NCBI GenBank assembly: GCA_025981645.1 | Contig: JAICXH010000016.1 | Location: 1-38,316, forward strand | Origin: Burkholderiales bacterium | GTDB lineage: Bacteria; Pseudomonadota; Gammaproteobacteria; Burkholderiales; Casimicrobiaceae | Length of the DNA: 38,316 bases | Reading direction: 5' to 3' | Shown here: one piece after another, positions 16,082 to 24,625 of the stretch | Layout of the letters: each line of letters opens with the position of its first letter | Numbering within the stretch: position 1 is the first letter of the stretch | The notes under the pieces: generated by a model | The model's database searches: none | What the model was told of the DNA's origin: nothing | Seen by the model: only the letters and a program-made list of their open reading frames with translations | Program-made: the position numbers and the translations under genes

Positions 16082-17308
16082 TCAGCGCGCGGCCCCCGCG
16101 GCCGGCTTGGCGGCGCCGGGCTCACCGACAAGCGGCGGCGCGGCAGTGACCGTCTTCGCCGCGACGGCCGCGGGTGCCGTCCACGGCGTCGTCTTCACGG
16201 CTGCGCCGGAGGTGAGCTTCAGCCCGCCGTCGACGACGACGACCTCCCCCGGGGTCAGCCCTTCCGAAACGATCCAGCCGTCGCCCCCGTACCAGTCGCC
16301 GACGACAACAGGACGCTGCTCGACGTGGCCCTGTGCGTCGATCACCCAGACGAAGTGCCCTTTTGCGCCCTGCTGCACGGCGCGCTGAGGTACGACGATT
16401 GCGTTCGGGCTGACTGCGCCGAGCAAGCGTGCGCGCACGTACTGATTCGGTCGCAGCAGTCCGTCGGGGTTGTCGACGGTTGCGCGAAGCTGGAACGTGC
16501 CGGTCGACGAGTTGAACGACGGCGCTGCAAAGGTGATCTTGCCGGTGTGCGGGAACACGCTGCCGTCGGCGAGCTCGACCTGCACGGTGAAGCGCCCGCC
16601 CTCAGGGACCCGCAGCCGCCCCGCACGCACGTCGTCGCGCACGCGGTCGATCTGGTTCTCCGACACGCTGAACGAGATCCACATCGGCGACAGCACCGAG
16701 ACCGTGGTGAGCTGCGCGTTCGACGGATTGACGTAGGTGCCGTCGGCGACCTGCGCGAAGCTCGCGACACCGGCGACCGGCGAGCGGATCGTCGTGTAGG
16801 AGAGATTGAGGTTCGCCTGCTCGAGCTGCGCCTTCGACTGCTCGACGGCGGCCTGCGCCTGCTCGTACTGGCCCTGCGCGTCGTCGAGGTCCTTCTGCGA
16901 CAGCGCGTTCTGCGCGACGAGCGGCTTCGTGCGCGCGAGGTTCGCTCGCGCCACTTCGGCGGCCGCCTGGTTGCGCTGCAGCGCCGCCTTCGCGCCGTCG
17001 ACCTGCACCTGGAACGGCTTCGGGTCCATCTGGAACAGGACCTGACCGGCTTTCACCAACGAGCCTTCGACGTACACGCGCTTGTCGAGGAAGCCGGAGA
17101 CGCGTGCCTGGATGTTGACCGCCTGCGAGCTCTGCGTCTGCGCGACGAAGACGGCGGTCACGGGGATGTCGTGCGGCGTGATCGTCAGCACCGATACGTC
17201 GGCGGGAGGTGGGGCGGGCGGCTTGGGCGCTTCGCGGCTGCATCCCGCGAGCGTTGTGGCGCAGACGATGACGGCAGCCGCCGCGCGAATGCATTTCCCG
17301 CTGGTCAT
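16082..17308 (-). CDS. RND periplasmic adaptor (membrane fusion protein) lipoprotein
   Basis: 408 residues, AcrA/MexA type. The lipoprotein signal ends LAGC (Cys23) followed by SREAPKPPAPPPADVSVLTI. The lipoyl half-motifs are VNIQARVSGFLDKRVYVEGS with VKAGQVLFQMDPKPF, and SYTTIRSPVAGVASFAQVAD. The hairpin helix between them (ALQRNQAAAEVARANLART...) contacts the outer-membrane factor. The beta-barrel and membrane-proximal domains follow (VSENQIDRVRDDVRAGRLRV; GGLKLTSGAAV). The C-terminal 35 residues are Ala/Pro-rich and dispensable-looking. It is the first gene of the leftward RND operon, with a plausible promoter about 30 bases before its ATG. No TetR or other regulator gene adjoins the operon. 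Confidence 0.94.
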   Translation of the reverse strand: MTSGKCIRAAAAVIVCATTLAGCSREAPKPPAPPPADVSVLTITPHDIPVTAVFVAQTQSSQAVNIQARVSGFLDKRVYVEGSLVKAGQVLFQMDPKPFQVQVDGAKAALQRNQAAAEVARANLARTKPLVAQNALSQKDLDDAQGQYEQAQAAVEQSKAQLEQANLNLSYTTIRSPVAGVASFAQVADGTYVNPSNAQLTTVSVLSPMWISFSVSENQIDRVRDDVRAGRLRVPEGGRFTVQVELADGSVFPHTGKITFAAPSFNSSTGTFQLRATVDNPDGLLRPNQYVRARLLGAVSPNAIVVPQRAVQQGAKGHFVWVIDAQGHVEQRPVVVGDWYGGDGWIVSEGLTPGEVVVVDGGLKLTSGAAVKTTPWTAPAAVAAKTVTAAPPLVGEPGAAKPAAGAAR

Positions 17309-17344
17309 GAACGTACGTCCCCGGTCGAGCGTTGCTGGCGGACG

Positions 17345-17373
17345 TTTTTACAGCATCCGTGCAGAGTTGTCGA
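17345..17373 (-). promoter_or_regulatory. Sigma70-like promoter for the RND operon
   Basis: On the minus strand TCGACA (17373-17368, five of six bases of TTGACA) and TAAAAA (17350-17345, four of six of TATAAT) are spaced by 17 bases. Transcription would start near 17338, about 30 bases before the adaptor ATG at 17308. It is the best promoter-like match I found in the 231-base gap. Confidence 0.45.
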
Positions 17374-17387
17374 CGCTCGCACGGGCG

Positions 17388-17399
17388 CGCTCGCGAGCG
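17388..17399. promoter_or_regulatory. Palindrome, candidate operator upstream of RND promoter
   Basis: CGCTCGCGAGCG is a perfect 12-base palindrome lying 14 bases upstream of the -35 element. The half CGCTCGC also recurs as a direct repeat at 17374-17380, directly beside the -35. This arrangement suits a dimeric regulator, but the bases are all G/C/T/A of a common GC-rich kind, so chance is not excluded. Confidence 0.3.
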
Positions 17400-17421
17400 T
17401 GACTTGGGGCGCGCCGGCCGC

Positions 17422-17524
17422 GCTGTGCGAGGGCGTGGCTTGGGGCGCGACGCCGCGCGAGTTCGGCCGCTTGCGGCCGGTGTAGAGCGCGGCCGGCGCG
17501 GCCGGAGGCACGCCCTCGCACAGC
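17422..17524. terminator. Long inverted repeat between DUF4340 gene and RND promoter
   Basis: Two perfect 16-base arms, GCTGTGCGAGGGCGTG (17422-17437) and CACGCCCTCGCACAGC (17509-17524), enclose 71 bases rich in further GGCCG/CGGCC self-complementarity. In leftward transcripts it would form right after the stop of the DUF4340 gene (17540), so it could stop or stabilise the end of that transcript. No T-run follows, so it is not a standard intrinsic terminator. It could also be a cruciform or the remains of a small mobile repeat. Confidence 0.45.
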
Positions 17525-17539
17525 ACCCGCTGCGGAGGA

Positions 17540-18604
17540 TCAGTGCTTGGCGGCGACTGCGGCGGGTTTGATGCCGAGGAGCTTGTCGTGCGCTGCCGCG
17601 GCGATCAGCGGCTCGGCCGCAAACGACGGTACGGCGAAGTATTCGCTTCGCGACGACGACTTCAGCGTGTAGGTCTTCCCATCCTTCGACTTGCCAATCC
17701 GATAGACGACGTTTCCTCCGCCGCGCTTGGTCACCGTGAGCGTGAGCACGGGCGAAGCGAGCCCGTCATCGGCGGGCGGCGCACCCTCGAGCACATGGTC
17801 GAACTCGAGGTCGGCGAGCGACCCGGCGAGCGAGGCCGCCGCAGTCTGATCGAGGGTCTCGCCAGCGGCGAGCCCGCTCGCCTGCCACGCCGGCTGCTTC
17901 GCAGCCGCTTTGGCATCGTTGGGTTTCGCGTCCGCCACCTTCGCGTCCCTCGCCTTCGCGTCGCCCGTTTTCGCGCCGCCCTTTTTTGCGCCGCCGGCTT
18001 TCGCCGCTTCATCCTCTGTGTGGACGATGTGCAGGCCGGCGACGTCGATCGCCGCGATGTCGCGGACCGGAATCTGCAGCAGCCTCTTGTCCTCCCAGTC
18101 AGACTCCTGCGCGGGCATCTGCCAGCTCGCGAACTGCACCGAGTAGACCCCGGACTGCCCCTCGCGTCGCGCGTGGATCTCGCGCATCGATGGCGACGTG
18201 CCGAACAGGACGGTGCCGATCGTCTTGCCCCCGGAGGAGAGCGTCACGCGTCGCTCGAAGTCGGTGTCGCTCACCTTGAACCGTGTCTGCGCGTCGCGCG
18301 TGGTGGCGACCGGCAGCCCCTCGGTGAGCTTGCCGAGTGCGTCGACGAGCGATTTCACGCGGGTCTGGTCGGCGGGGAAATCGGCGAGCCCGGGAAGCTG
18401 CCACGATCCTTTGACCTGCGCGAGAACCACCTTCGCCTTGTTCGGGCCTTCGATCGTGATGCGATCGACCTTGTGGCTCGAGAGCGCGACGAGTGGAACC
18501 TGCTTCGCGGGTCCCGATGGGCCGGTTCGCGCGAAGCCGAGTCCGGCTGCCACGACGAGCTGTACGGTGAGCAGCCCCGCGAGCGCTGCGACGGTCCTGT
18601 TCAT
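17540..18604 (-). CDS. DUF4340 domain-containing protein of a Gld-type ABC operon
   Basis: 354 residues. An N-terminal membrane anchor (MNRTVAALAGLLTVQLVVAA) is followed by a periplasmic part with the DUF4340 pattern: VDRITIEGPNKAKVVLAQVK, GSWQL, ADQTRVKSLVDALGKL, then TIGTVLFG and GQSGVYSV. Between residues 205 and 234 lies a run of six five-residue units (GAKKG, GAKTG, DAKAR, DAKVA, DAKPN, DAKAA), an odd Lys-rich low-complexity insert between two halves of the domain. The start at 18604 overlaps the stop of the GldF-GldG gene by four bases (ATGA), so it is co-translated with it. DUF4340 proteins almost always follow gldG-like genes; the function of the complex outside gliding bacteria is unknown. 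Confidence 0.85.
   Translation of the reverse strand: MNRTVAALAGLLTVQLVVAAGLGFARTGPSGPAKQVPLVALSSHKVDRITIEGPNKAKVVLAQVKGSWQLPGLADFPADQTRVKSLVDALGKLTEGLPVATTRDAQTRFKVSDTDFERRVTLSSGGKTIGTVLFGTSPSMREIHARREGQSGVYSVQFASWQMPAQESDWEDKRLLQIPVRDIAAIDVAGLHIVHTEDEAAKAGGAKKGGAKTGDAKARDAKVADAKPNDAKAAAKQPAWQASGLAAGETLDQTAAASLAGSLADLEFDHVLEGAPPADDGLASPVLTLTVTKRGGGNVVYRIGKSKDGKTYTLKSSSRSEYFAVPSFAAEPLIAAAAHDKLLGIKPAAVAAKH
17903..17992 (-). repeat. 15-base tandem units coding (G/D)AKxx x6
   Basis: Six consecutive units encode GAKKG, GAKTG, DAKAR, DAKVA, DAKPN and DAKAA inside the DUF4340 gene. On the plus strand this appears as repeated TTCGCGTC / TTCGCG(C)C blocks. The unit length keeps the reading frame, so expansion and contraction by slippage would alter only the linker length. 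Confidence 0.7.
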
Positions 18605-21507
18605 GCGCGGGCCTCCTCGAAGATGCGTTGGTAGCGCCGGGCATCGCCTTTTGCCACGCTGCGCCGCCACAGCCAGATGATGAAGAGCCCGATCGCCGCG
18701 AGCACATAGTTCGCGTATTCCCAGATGCGCTCGCCGCGCTCCGAAAGTGGGTCGAGCGTGCGCGCGAACTGCGTGCGGCCGCGCAGCGCGAGCAGGCTCG
18801 GATCCTCGAGCGACCAGTCGACGACGTTCTGCACGAAATCGAGCGGTTTCGAGTAGAGCGTGCCGAGTCCGGCCGATGCGAGATCGATCGTGCCGTCGGA
18901 GGCGAACGCGTTGCTCGCGATGACGACAAGCTTGGCCGCTGGCGGCGACTTGTCGATGACGCCGGCGGGAAGCGCCGCCTGATCGCCGCCCGCCTTCGCG
19001 CCGGGGCCGTTCGCAGCGTCGCCGCCTGCGGCGTCCTTCTTCTTCGTCGCGGCGCCGGTCGTGCCCGCCGCGACGAGCGGCGACGGCTTGCCGGCGTAGT
19101 ACGAATCGAAGCTTCCTTCGAGCGCCACCGCGAGCAGATGCGGCCCGCGCGGACCGCTGACGACGAAGCCGGTATCCGGGTGCTGCTGGTAATCTGGAAC
19201 CACGTCGAGGCTCGTCGACGTCCAGCTCGCAGGCGAGCTCGTCAGGAGGTCGGCGACCTTGCGGCCGGGACCCTTCGCCTTGTCGATCGAGATCGGCGAC
19301 GCCCAGTTCATCGTGAGCTGACCGAGATTCGCGGTGATCGGGCTCGCCGGGTCGAGGCTCGTTCCGCGCAGGTCCGGAAACTGCGGGTACGGAAGCATGC
19401 GGATCTCGCGCACCGGAATGCCGCCGAGATCGGTCTCGATCGGCACCGGAAGCGCCGCGTCGCGAGTGTCGAGCACCATCGAGTCACCGATCGTCACGCC
19501 GAGGTGCTTCAGCCAGTCGCCGAGGCCCGAGTCGACCTTGTGCGCGGTCAGCGATTGGCCGACGTCGACGGCGAACGGCGACGTGGCGAGCACGACGCTG
19601 CCGCCGCGCATCAGGAACTGGTCGATCGCGAAGCGCGCCTTGTCGGCGAGCTTCTCCGGCGCCATCACGAGCAGCAGGTCGGCGTCGGCGGGAACCGCGC
19701 CCTTCGACAGGTCGGTCGGCACGACGCGGGCGTTCTGCGACAGCGCTGTCGTGAGGCGCGTGTAGCCCATCCCCGACGACGGTCCGTACGCTGGCGGCGC
19801 GACCAGCGCCACCGTCTTGAGGTAGCCGGGAGCGAAGCGGCGGATCGACGCATCGAGCGAGCGCTTCAACGCGTCCTGGTCGAGCGTGTCGGGCAGCGGC
19901 ACCTGCACGCTCTCGTCTCCGCGCGTCAACACCATGTAGAACCAGAACGGCCGCGGATCGGCCAGGCTCGCGATCTGTGCGCCGAAGCCGTAGCGGCGCT
20001 TCAGGTCCTGAGCGAGCTTGCCGCCGTCGGCGTCGGGATCCTGGAACTCCACGTGCAGCTTGCCGCCGGAGCGCTTCGCGTCGGCGTCGAGTAGCGTCGC
20101 AAGCTCGGCGTGAAGCTTGCCGAGCGCAGGCGGCAGCTGATCGTCGGGCGACAGGTAGCCATGGAAGGTCACCGGCTGGTCGAGATGCGCGAACGCATCG
20201 CCTCCTGCTCGATACTGGTCGACGACCTTGTGGATCGACCGCGTGATCTCGTATTCGGGATTCTTCAGCGCCACGTCGAGATCGCGTTCGCCGCGCGCCT
20301 TCACTTCGACGAGGTCCTGGAAGCCGAGGTGCTCGAATTGATCGCCGTACGCGACGACGATGTCGAAATACGAGTTCACGACCGCTGACTGGTAGCGGTT
20401 GGCGGTGCGAAACGGCACCGGCTTGACGCCGTATTTTGCGGCGGCCTCGTCGGCCGCGGTGCGGTCGGCCGTCGGGTCGACGAACTCGACGCGCGCGCGC
20501 CCGTGCGATGCGACGGCGTACTCCTCGAGCAGATTCTTCACCTGCGGCACCAGCGGAGCGAGCAGCGGGTGCGTGTGCGCCGAGAAGTAGCCGATGATGA
20601 CGAGCGGTTCGCGAAGTCCCGCGAGCTCGCGCTTGCTGAGGTCCGACAGCGTGTACAGATGCCCGCGCGTGATGTCGGCGCGCGCCCAGGTCACCGGCGC
20701 GAGCCACAGGTTGGCGGCGACGAAGTTGGCAGCGACGAGCCCGAGCACCCAGGCGACGCGCACGTTGCGCGGCTGCGTCGCTTCGCCGGCCCAGCGCAGG
20801 CGCAGCACCGTGTAGAGGTTGAGGACCAGGAACACGGCGACGATCGACGCGTAGTAATAGAGATCGCGCAGGTCGAGCACGCCACGCTCGATCGATTCGA
20901 AGCGCGTACCGGTGCCGGCGAGCGCGAGCAGGTGGCCGATGCGGTAGCCGAAGAGCCCGGTCAGCGTGCCCGACCCGACCAGATAAAAGACGCCGCAGAC
21001 GACGACGGTGAGGATCAGTGCGACGATCGGGTTGTCGGTGCGCGCGCTCATCGCGACGCCGATCGAGACGTAGGCCGCGGCGAGGAACAGCGTCGCGGCG
21101 TAGCCGCCGACGACCGGACCCCAGTCGAGCGGGCCGATCAGCGCGACGGTGATCGGCAGCGGCAGCGTGAGCGCGAGCGCGAGCGCGACAAGCGCCAGTG
21201 CCGCGACGAACTTCCCGAGCACGAGGTCGAGCGCCGGCACCGGCGCAGTCAGCAGCGACTCGAGGGTGCCTGCGCGCCGCTCCTCCGACCAGCTTCGCAT
21301 CGTCAGCGCGGCGACGAGGAAGATCAGCAGCACGGGCATCCAGCGGAACAGCGGGCGGATGTCGGCGATGTTGCGTGCGAAGAACGTCTCGACCCAGAAC
21401 ACGACGAACAGCGTGACGGCGAGGAACGCCCCGATGAAGAGCCACGCCGCCGGTGAGGCGAAGAAGCCGCGGAACTCCTTCCGCGCGATGCGCAGGATCT
21501 CAGCCAT
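18601..21507 (-). CDS. ABC transporter permease fused to GldG-like protein
   Basis: 968 residues. Residues 1-240 are an ABC-2 type permease of the GldF kind with about six helices (ILRIARKEFRGFFASPAAWL, then RSWSEERRAGTLESLLTAPV, DLVLGKFVAALALVALAL). Two more helices (about 270-340) lead into the GldG periplasmic ABC-auxiliary region from about 350: ITRGHLYTLSDLSKRELAGL, LVIIGYFSAHTHPLL, the Gly-rich RGGSVVLATSPF, and a final helix ANYVLAAIGLFIIWLWRR. A Gly/Ala/Lys-rich spacer lies near 850. The start at 21507 is 8 bases inside the upstream ATPase gene; the longer open frame to 21801 reads the ATPase gene in the wrong frame. In Flavobacterium, GldA/F/G are needed for gliding; in non-gliding proteobacteria the role is unknown. 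Confidence 0.88.
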   Translation of the reverse strand: MAEILRIARKEFRGFFASPAAWLFIGAFLAVTLFVVFWVETFFARNIADIRPLFRWMPVLLIFLVAALTMRSWSEERRAGTLESLLTAPVPALDLVLGKFVAALALVALALALTLPLPITVALIGPLDWGPVVGGYAATLFLAAAYVSIGVAMSARTDNPIVALILTVVVCGVFYLVGSGTLTGLFGYRIGHLLALAGTGTRFESIERGVLDLRDLYYYASIVAVFLVLNLYTVLRLRWAGEATQPRNVRVAWVLGLVAANFVAANLWLAPVTWARADITRGHLYTLSDLSKRELAGLREPLVIIGYFSAHTHPLLAPLVPQVKNLLEEYAVASHGRARVEFVDPTADRTAADEAAAKYGVKPVPFRTANRYQSAVVNSYFDIVVAYGDQFEHLGFQDLVEVKARGERDLDVALKNPEYEITRSIHKVVDQYRAGGDAFAHLDQPVTFHGYLSPDDQLPPALGKLHAELATLLDADAKRSGGKLHVEFQDPDADGGKLAQDLKRRYGFGAQIASLADPRPFWFYMVLTRGDESVQVPLPDTLDQDALKRSLDASIRRFAPGYLKTVALVAPPAYGPSSGMGYTRLTTALSQNARVVPTDLSKGAVPADADLLLVMAPEKLADKARFAIDQFLMRGGSVVLATSPFAVDVGQSLTAHKVDSGLGDWLKHLGVTIGDSMVLDTRDAALPVPIETDLGGIPVREIRMLPYPQFPDLRGTSLDPASPITANLGQLTMNWASPISIDKAKGPGRKVADLLTSSPASWTSTSLDVVPDYQQHPDTGFVVSGPRGPHLLAVALEGSFDSYYAGKPSPLVAAGTTGAATKKKDAAGGDAANGPGAKAGGDQAALPAGVIDKSPPAAKLVVIASNAFASDGTIDLASAGLGTLYSKPLDFVQNVVDWSLEDPSLLALRGRTQFARTLDPLSERGERIWEYANYVLAAIGLFIIWLWRRSVAKGDARRYQRIFEEARA

Positions 21508-22414
21508 GCACGACCTCGTCGTTCGCTTCGGCGAACACCGTCTCGAGGTCGTTGCGCCTGGCGCGCAGTGCATGGAGCTTGAGCCCCGCGCGCATGACCG
21601 CCTCGGCGATCGACGGCGCGGCTGCGACCGGCGCGTCGAGGCGGTACTCGCGGATGCCGTTCGCGGCACCCTGCGGGTCGCAGTGCGAGACGGCGGGAAG
21701 CCGGCGCAGCGTGTCGGCGGCGTCGCCCTCGATTGCCACGATGAGTCCCGCGGTGCCGGGGAGGGCATCGATGCGCGAATCGACGACGAGCCTGCCGGCA
21801 CGCAGGATCAGCACGCGGTCGCACACCGCCTGCACCTCCTGCAGGATGTGCGTCGACACCATCACCGTCGCGCTCTTCGCGAGGTCGCGGATCAATTCGC
21901 GCATGTGGCGGATCTGCGTCGGGTCGAGCCCGTTGGTCGGCTCGTCGAGGATGACGATATCGGGCTCGTGGAGGAGCGCCTGCGCGACGCCGACGCGCTG
22001 CCGGTAGCCGCGCGACAACGTGTGGATCGGCGCGGCCGCCTTGTCGGCCAGGGCGGTGCGGCCGATCGCCGCTGCGACGGCTTTCGTCCGCCGCTCGGGG
22101 GCGACCCCGTGCAGCGCCGCCTGAAAGTCGAGATAGTCGGCGACCGCCATCTCGGGCCACACCGGACAGTTCTCGGGGAGGTAGCCGATTCGCGCCTGGA
22201 TCGCCAGCGTGTCGCGACCGATCTCGAGGTCGTCGACGCGAATGGTGCCGCCGCCAGGCTCGAGATAACCGGTCAGCATCTTCATGATCGTCGTCTTGCC
22301 GGCGCCGTTGTGGCCGAGCAGGCCGACGATCTCGTTGCGGTCGATGCGGAAGGAGACGTCGTCGACGGCGACGACCGGGCCGTAGCGGCGGGACAGGTGG
22401 GAGACTTCGAGCAT
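21500..22414 (-). CDS. ABC transporter ATP-binding protein, GldA-like
   Basis: 304 residues. All nucleotide-binding motifs are present: Walker A GHNGAGKTT, Q-loop region RIGYLPENCPVW, signature LSRGYRQRVGVAQAL (the GldA-type variant of LSGGQ), Walker B DIVILDEPTNGLDP, and H-loop VMVSTHILQEVQ. The C-terminal 85 residues form a small alpha/beta extension ending ARRNDLETVFAEANDE, as in ABC-2 exporters. It is first in a leftward operon and overlaps the permease by 8 bases. I chose 22414 (MLEVSHLSRRYGPVVAVDDV) since the ABC fold starts there; upstream residues in the longer frame look non-coding. Confidence 0.92.
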   Translation of the reverse strand: MLEVSHLSRRYGPVVAVDDVSFRIDRNEIVGLLGHNGAGKTTIMKMLTGYLEPGGGTIRVDDLEIGRDTLAIQARIGYLPENCPVWPEMAVADYLDFQAALHGVAPERRTKAVAAAIGRTALADKAAAPIHTLSRGYRQRVGVAQALLHEPDIVILDEPTNGLDPTQIRHMRELIRDLAKSATVMVSTHILQEVQAVCDRVLILRAGRLVVDSRIDALPGTAGLIVAIEGDAADTLRRLPAVSHCDPQGAANGIREYRLDAPVAAAPSIAEAVMRAGLKLHALRARRNDLETVFAEANDEVVHG

Positions 22415-22582
22415 GCGCGACCTCGCGGGAATCGACGGCCGCGGTTGTAAGAAATGCACGAGGACCCGGCCGTCGCGGTCCCCGCGATCGGGCGCAAGCG
22501 ATTCGCGCCCCCCGAATCGACGGCAGGATCGCGCAAAAGTTCGGACGGGCAGGCAGCCGGGGATATCCGCGCGAGGCGGCGA

Positions 22583-24556
22583 TCAGCTCCTGCCGGCCGT
22601 CGCCGCGACCTGCATCGGCAGGATCACCATCTGCATCCCCTCGGCCTGGAGCCTGCGCTGCATCGAGTTGACGATCTGGTTGTGAAGGAGGCGCGTGAGC
22701 CAGGTCTCGTGTTCGAAGACGAGCTTGGACGCGAAGAACACGATGTTGGGAAACTCGGCGTGGGCCTCGCGGCAGAGCTTGACCAGCTCGTCGACACCAT
22801 CGACGCCGAAGCCGAGGTAGTACTTCGACGCCATGCCGTTGTTCCGCGCGAGGTCCTGATAGAACTCCATGTCGCGCAGCCGGGCGGCCTTCAGCGCCTC
22901 GAGCGCCTGGTCGCCCCCGTAGCTGCGCACGTCGACCGGCTGCGCGCTGATCACGAGGAAGTTCCTGTAGAAGCCGGGCCACATCGCCAGCACCGAGCGT
23001 GACGCGTGAATCAGGCCGCAACGGTTGCGGCCGATGATGAACGCCGCGGTCGGCCGGTCCGGCGCCAGCCGCGCGCGCGCCTCGACGTGTCCCGCCGGCG
23101 CCGGGTAGCTCGCCTCGGCGCGCTCGACGCTCGCCGTCACCAGGTTGTAGTGCCGGCGGATGCCGAGGCCGGCTGCGATGACGAGCCCGGTGATGATCAG
23201 CGTGATCCATCCGCCCTCGGTGAACTTCTCGACGGTGGTCACGACGAGGATGCCGCCGCAGACCGCGAATCCCAGCAGCGACAGCGCGAGACGGGTGAGG
23301 CCGTTTCCCTCGCTGCGGTGGCGCCACCAGTAGCGGACGAGCCCGGCGAGCGACAGCGTGAAGGTGAGGAACACGTTGATCGAGTAGAGCACGACCAGCA
23401 CCGCGACGCTGCCCTCGGTGATCAGCAGCACGACGACCGCGGCGACCGCCATCAGGATCGTGCCGTTCTGCGTGACGAGGCGGCTCGACAGGTTCCTGAA
23501 CTGGTGCGGCATCCACGAGTCGACTGCCATGTTGGCGAGCACGGCAGGCCCGCCGAGGAAGCCGGTATTCGCCGCGACGAGCAGCAGTCCGGCCTCGAAC
23601 GCGAGCACGACGACGAGCGCGAGCTGGTTCATTGCCGCGCTGCCGAAGCCGGTGTGGGCGATGATTGCCTCGAAGGTCACCGCGTTCAGCGTGCGGCCCT
23701 CGACCTGCTGCGCGTTCCAGAGCAGATACAGCACGATGATGCCGCCGGCGGTGAAGGCGAGCGACACCGCCATGTAGAACATCGTCCACTTGCCGGTGCG
23801 CACGCGCGGCTCGACCAGCGACTGCACGTTGTTCGACACCGCCTCGATCCCGGTGTAGGTGCCGCCGCCGAGCGAATAGGCGCGCAGCAGCAGCGCGGCG
23901 AGCGCGACCCATCCGAGGCTGTGACCGAGCTCGCGCGTCTCGGCGAAGGTCTCGCCGACGACGACCGGCAGGCGGCTGCCGTGGACCAGCACGCCGTAGC
24001 CGATCAACAGCGCGTGGGTGACGACGAAGCCGATGAAGATCGGCAGCAGGAAGCGAATCGACTCCTTCATTCCGCGCAGGTTGAGGTAAAGCAGCACGAG
24101 CGTCAGCAGCACCTCGATGCCGAGCTTCGCGACGCCGAGCGACGGTGCGACGAGCGAGAACAGCGCATCGACGCCGCTCGCCACCGAGATCGCGATGGTC
24201 AGCACGTAGTCGACGACGAGCGCGCAGCCGGAGACGAGGCCGGCGTGCGCGCCGAGGAGCCGCGTCGCGACCTTGTAGCCGCCGCCCCCGGACGGGAACA
24301 GCTCGATCACCTGGTTGTAGGCGACGGCGATCACGAACACGGTGATCGCCGTCATCGCCGCGAGGTAGAGCGACAGCGGCGTGTGCGCGCCGAGTGCGAG
24401 GAATGCTTCCTCGGGGCCGTAGCACGCGGACGACAAGCCGTCGGCGCCGAGGCCGATCCAGGCGAGGAACGCGACCAGTGCGACGTGCTTGCGCGTGTCG
24501 CCGCTGAACGGATCGAGCGGCTTCCCCAGGAGGGATTCGCGCAGCGTGGCTTTCAC
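22583..24556 (-). CDS. APC-superfamily permease, KimA/YdaO-like
   Basis: 657 residues. After a short cytoplasmic start (KATLRESLLGKPLDP) come 12 membrane helices, with the group's landmarks YGPEEAFLALG, YNQVIELFPSGGGGYKVATR, DYVLTIAISVASGVDAL and RAYSLGGGTYTGIEAVSNNV. From about residue 490 a soluble C-terminal domain follows (AAFIIGRNRCGLIHASRSVL ... FFASKLVFEHETWLTRLLHN). This layout is that of KimA, a potassium-proton symporter, but related proteins carry amino acids, so the substrate is open. The start is uncertain: GTG at 24556 fits the length of relatives; an in-frame ATG at 24619 would nearly meet the divergent gene. Larger antisense-open frame continues to 27508 but only the part to here is coding. 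Confidence 0.85.
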   Translation of the reverse strand: MKATLRESLLGKPLDPFSGDTRKHVALVAFLAWIGLGADGLSSACYGPEEAFLALGAHTPLSLYLAAMTAITVFVIAVAYNQVIELFPSGGGGYKVATRLLGAHAGLVSGCALVVDYVLTIAISVASGVDALFSLVAPSLGVAKLGIEVLLTLVLLYLNLRGMKESIRFLLPIFIGFVVTHALLIGYGVLVHGSRLPVVVGETFAETRELGHSLGWVALAALLLRAYSLGGGTYTGIEAVSNNVQSLVEPRVRTGKWTMFYMAVSLAFTAGGIIVLYLLWNAQQVEGRTLNAVTFEAIIAHTGFGSAAMNQLALVVVLAFEAGLLLVAANTGFLGGPAVLANMAVDSWMPHQFRNLSSRLVTQNGTILMAVAAVVVLLITEGSVAVLVVLYSINVFLTFTLSLAGLVRYWWRHRSEGNGLTRLALSLLGFAVCGGILVVTTVEKFTEGGWITLIITGLVIAAGLGIRRHYNLVTASVERAEASYPAPAGHVEARARLAPDRPTAAFIIGRNRCGLIHASRSVLAMWPGFYRNFLVISAQPVDVRSYGGDQALEALKAARLRDMEFYQDLARNNGMASKYYLGFGVDGVDELVKLCREAHAEFPNIVFFASKLVFEHETWLTRLLHNQIVNSMQRRLQAEGMQMVILPMQVAATAGRS

Positions 24557-24625
24557 GCAGGAGGTCGGCGGGCGATGACGCGAGATGCGAAGGATACGCC
24601 CGGCCAGCCGTGGCATCATCGCCGG

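Noticed and set aside
12561-16388. Two long rightward open frames opposite the RND pump and its neighbours
   Set aside because: They are complements of the pump reading frame, with no family features and no ribosome sites.
23006-24625. 540-codon N-terminal extension of the family-5 binding protein
   Set aside because: The extension is antisense to the KimA-like permease; the real protein starts with a signal peptide at 24626.
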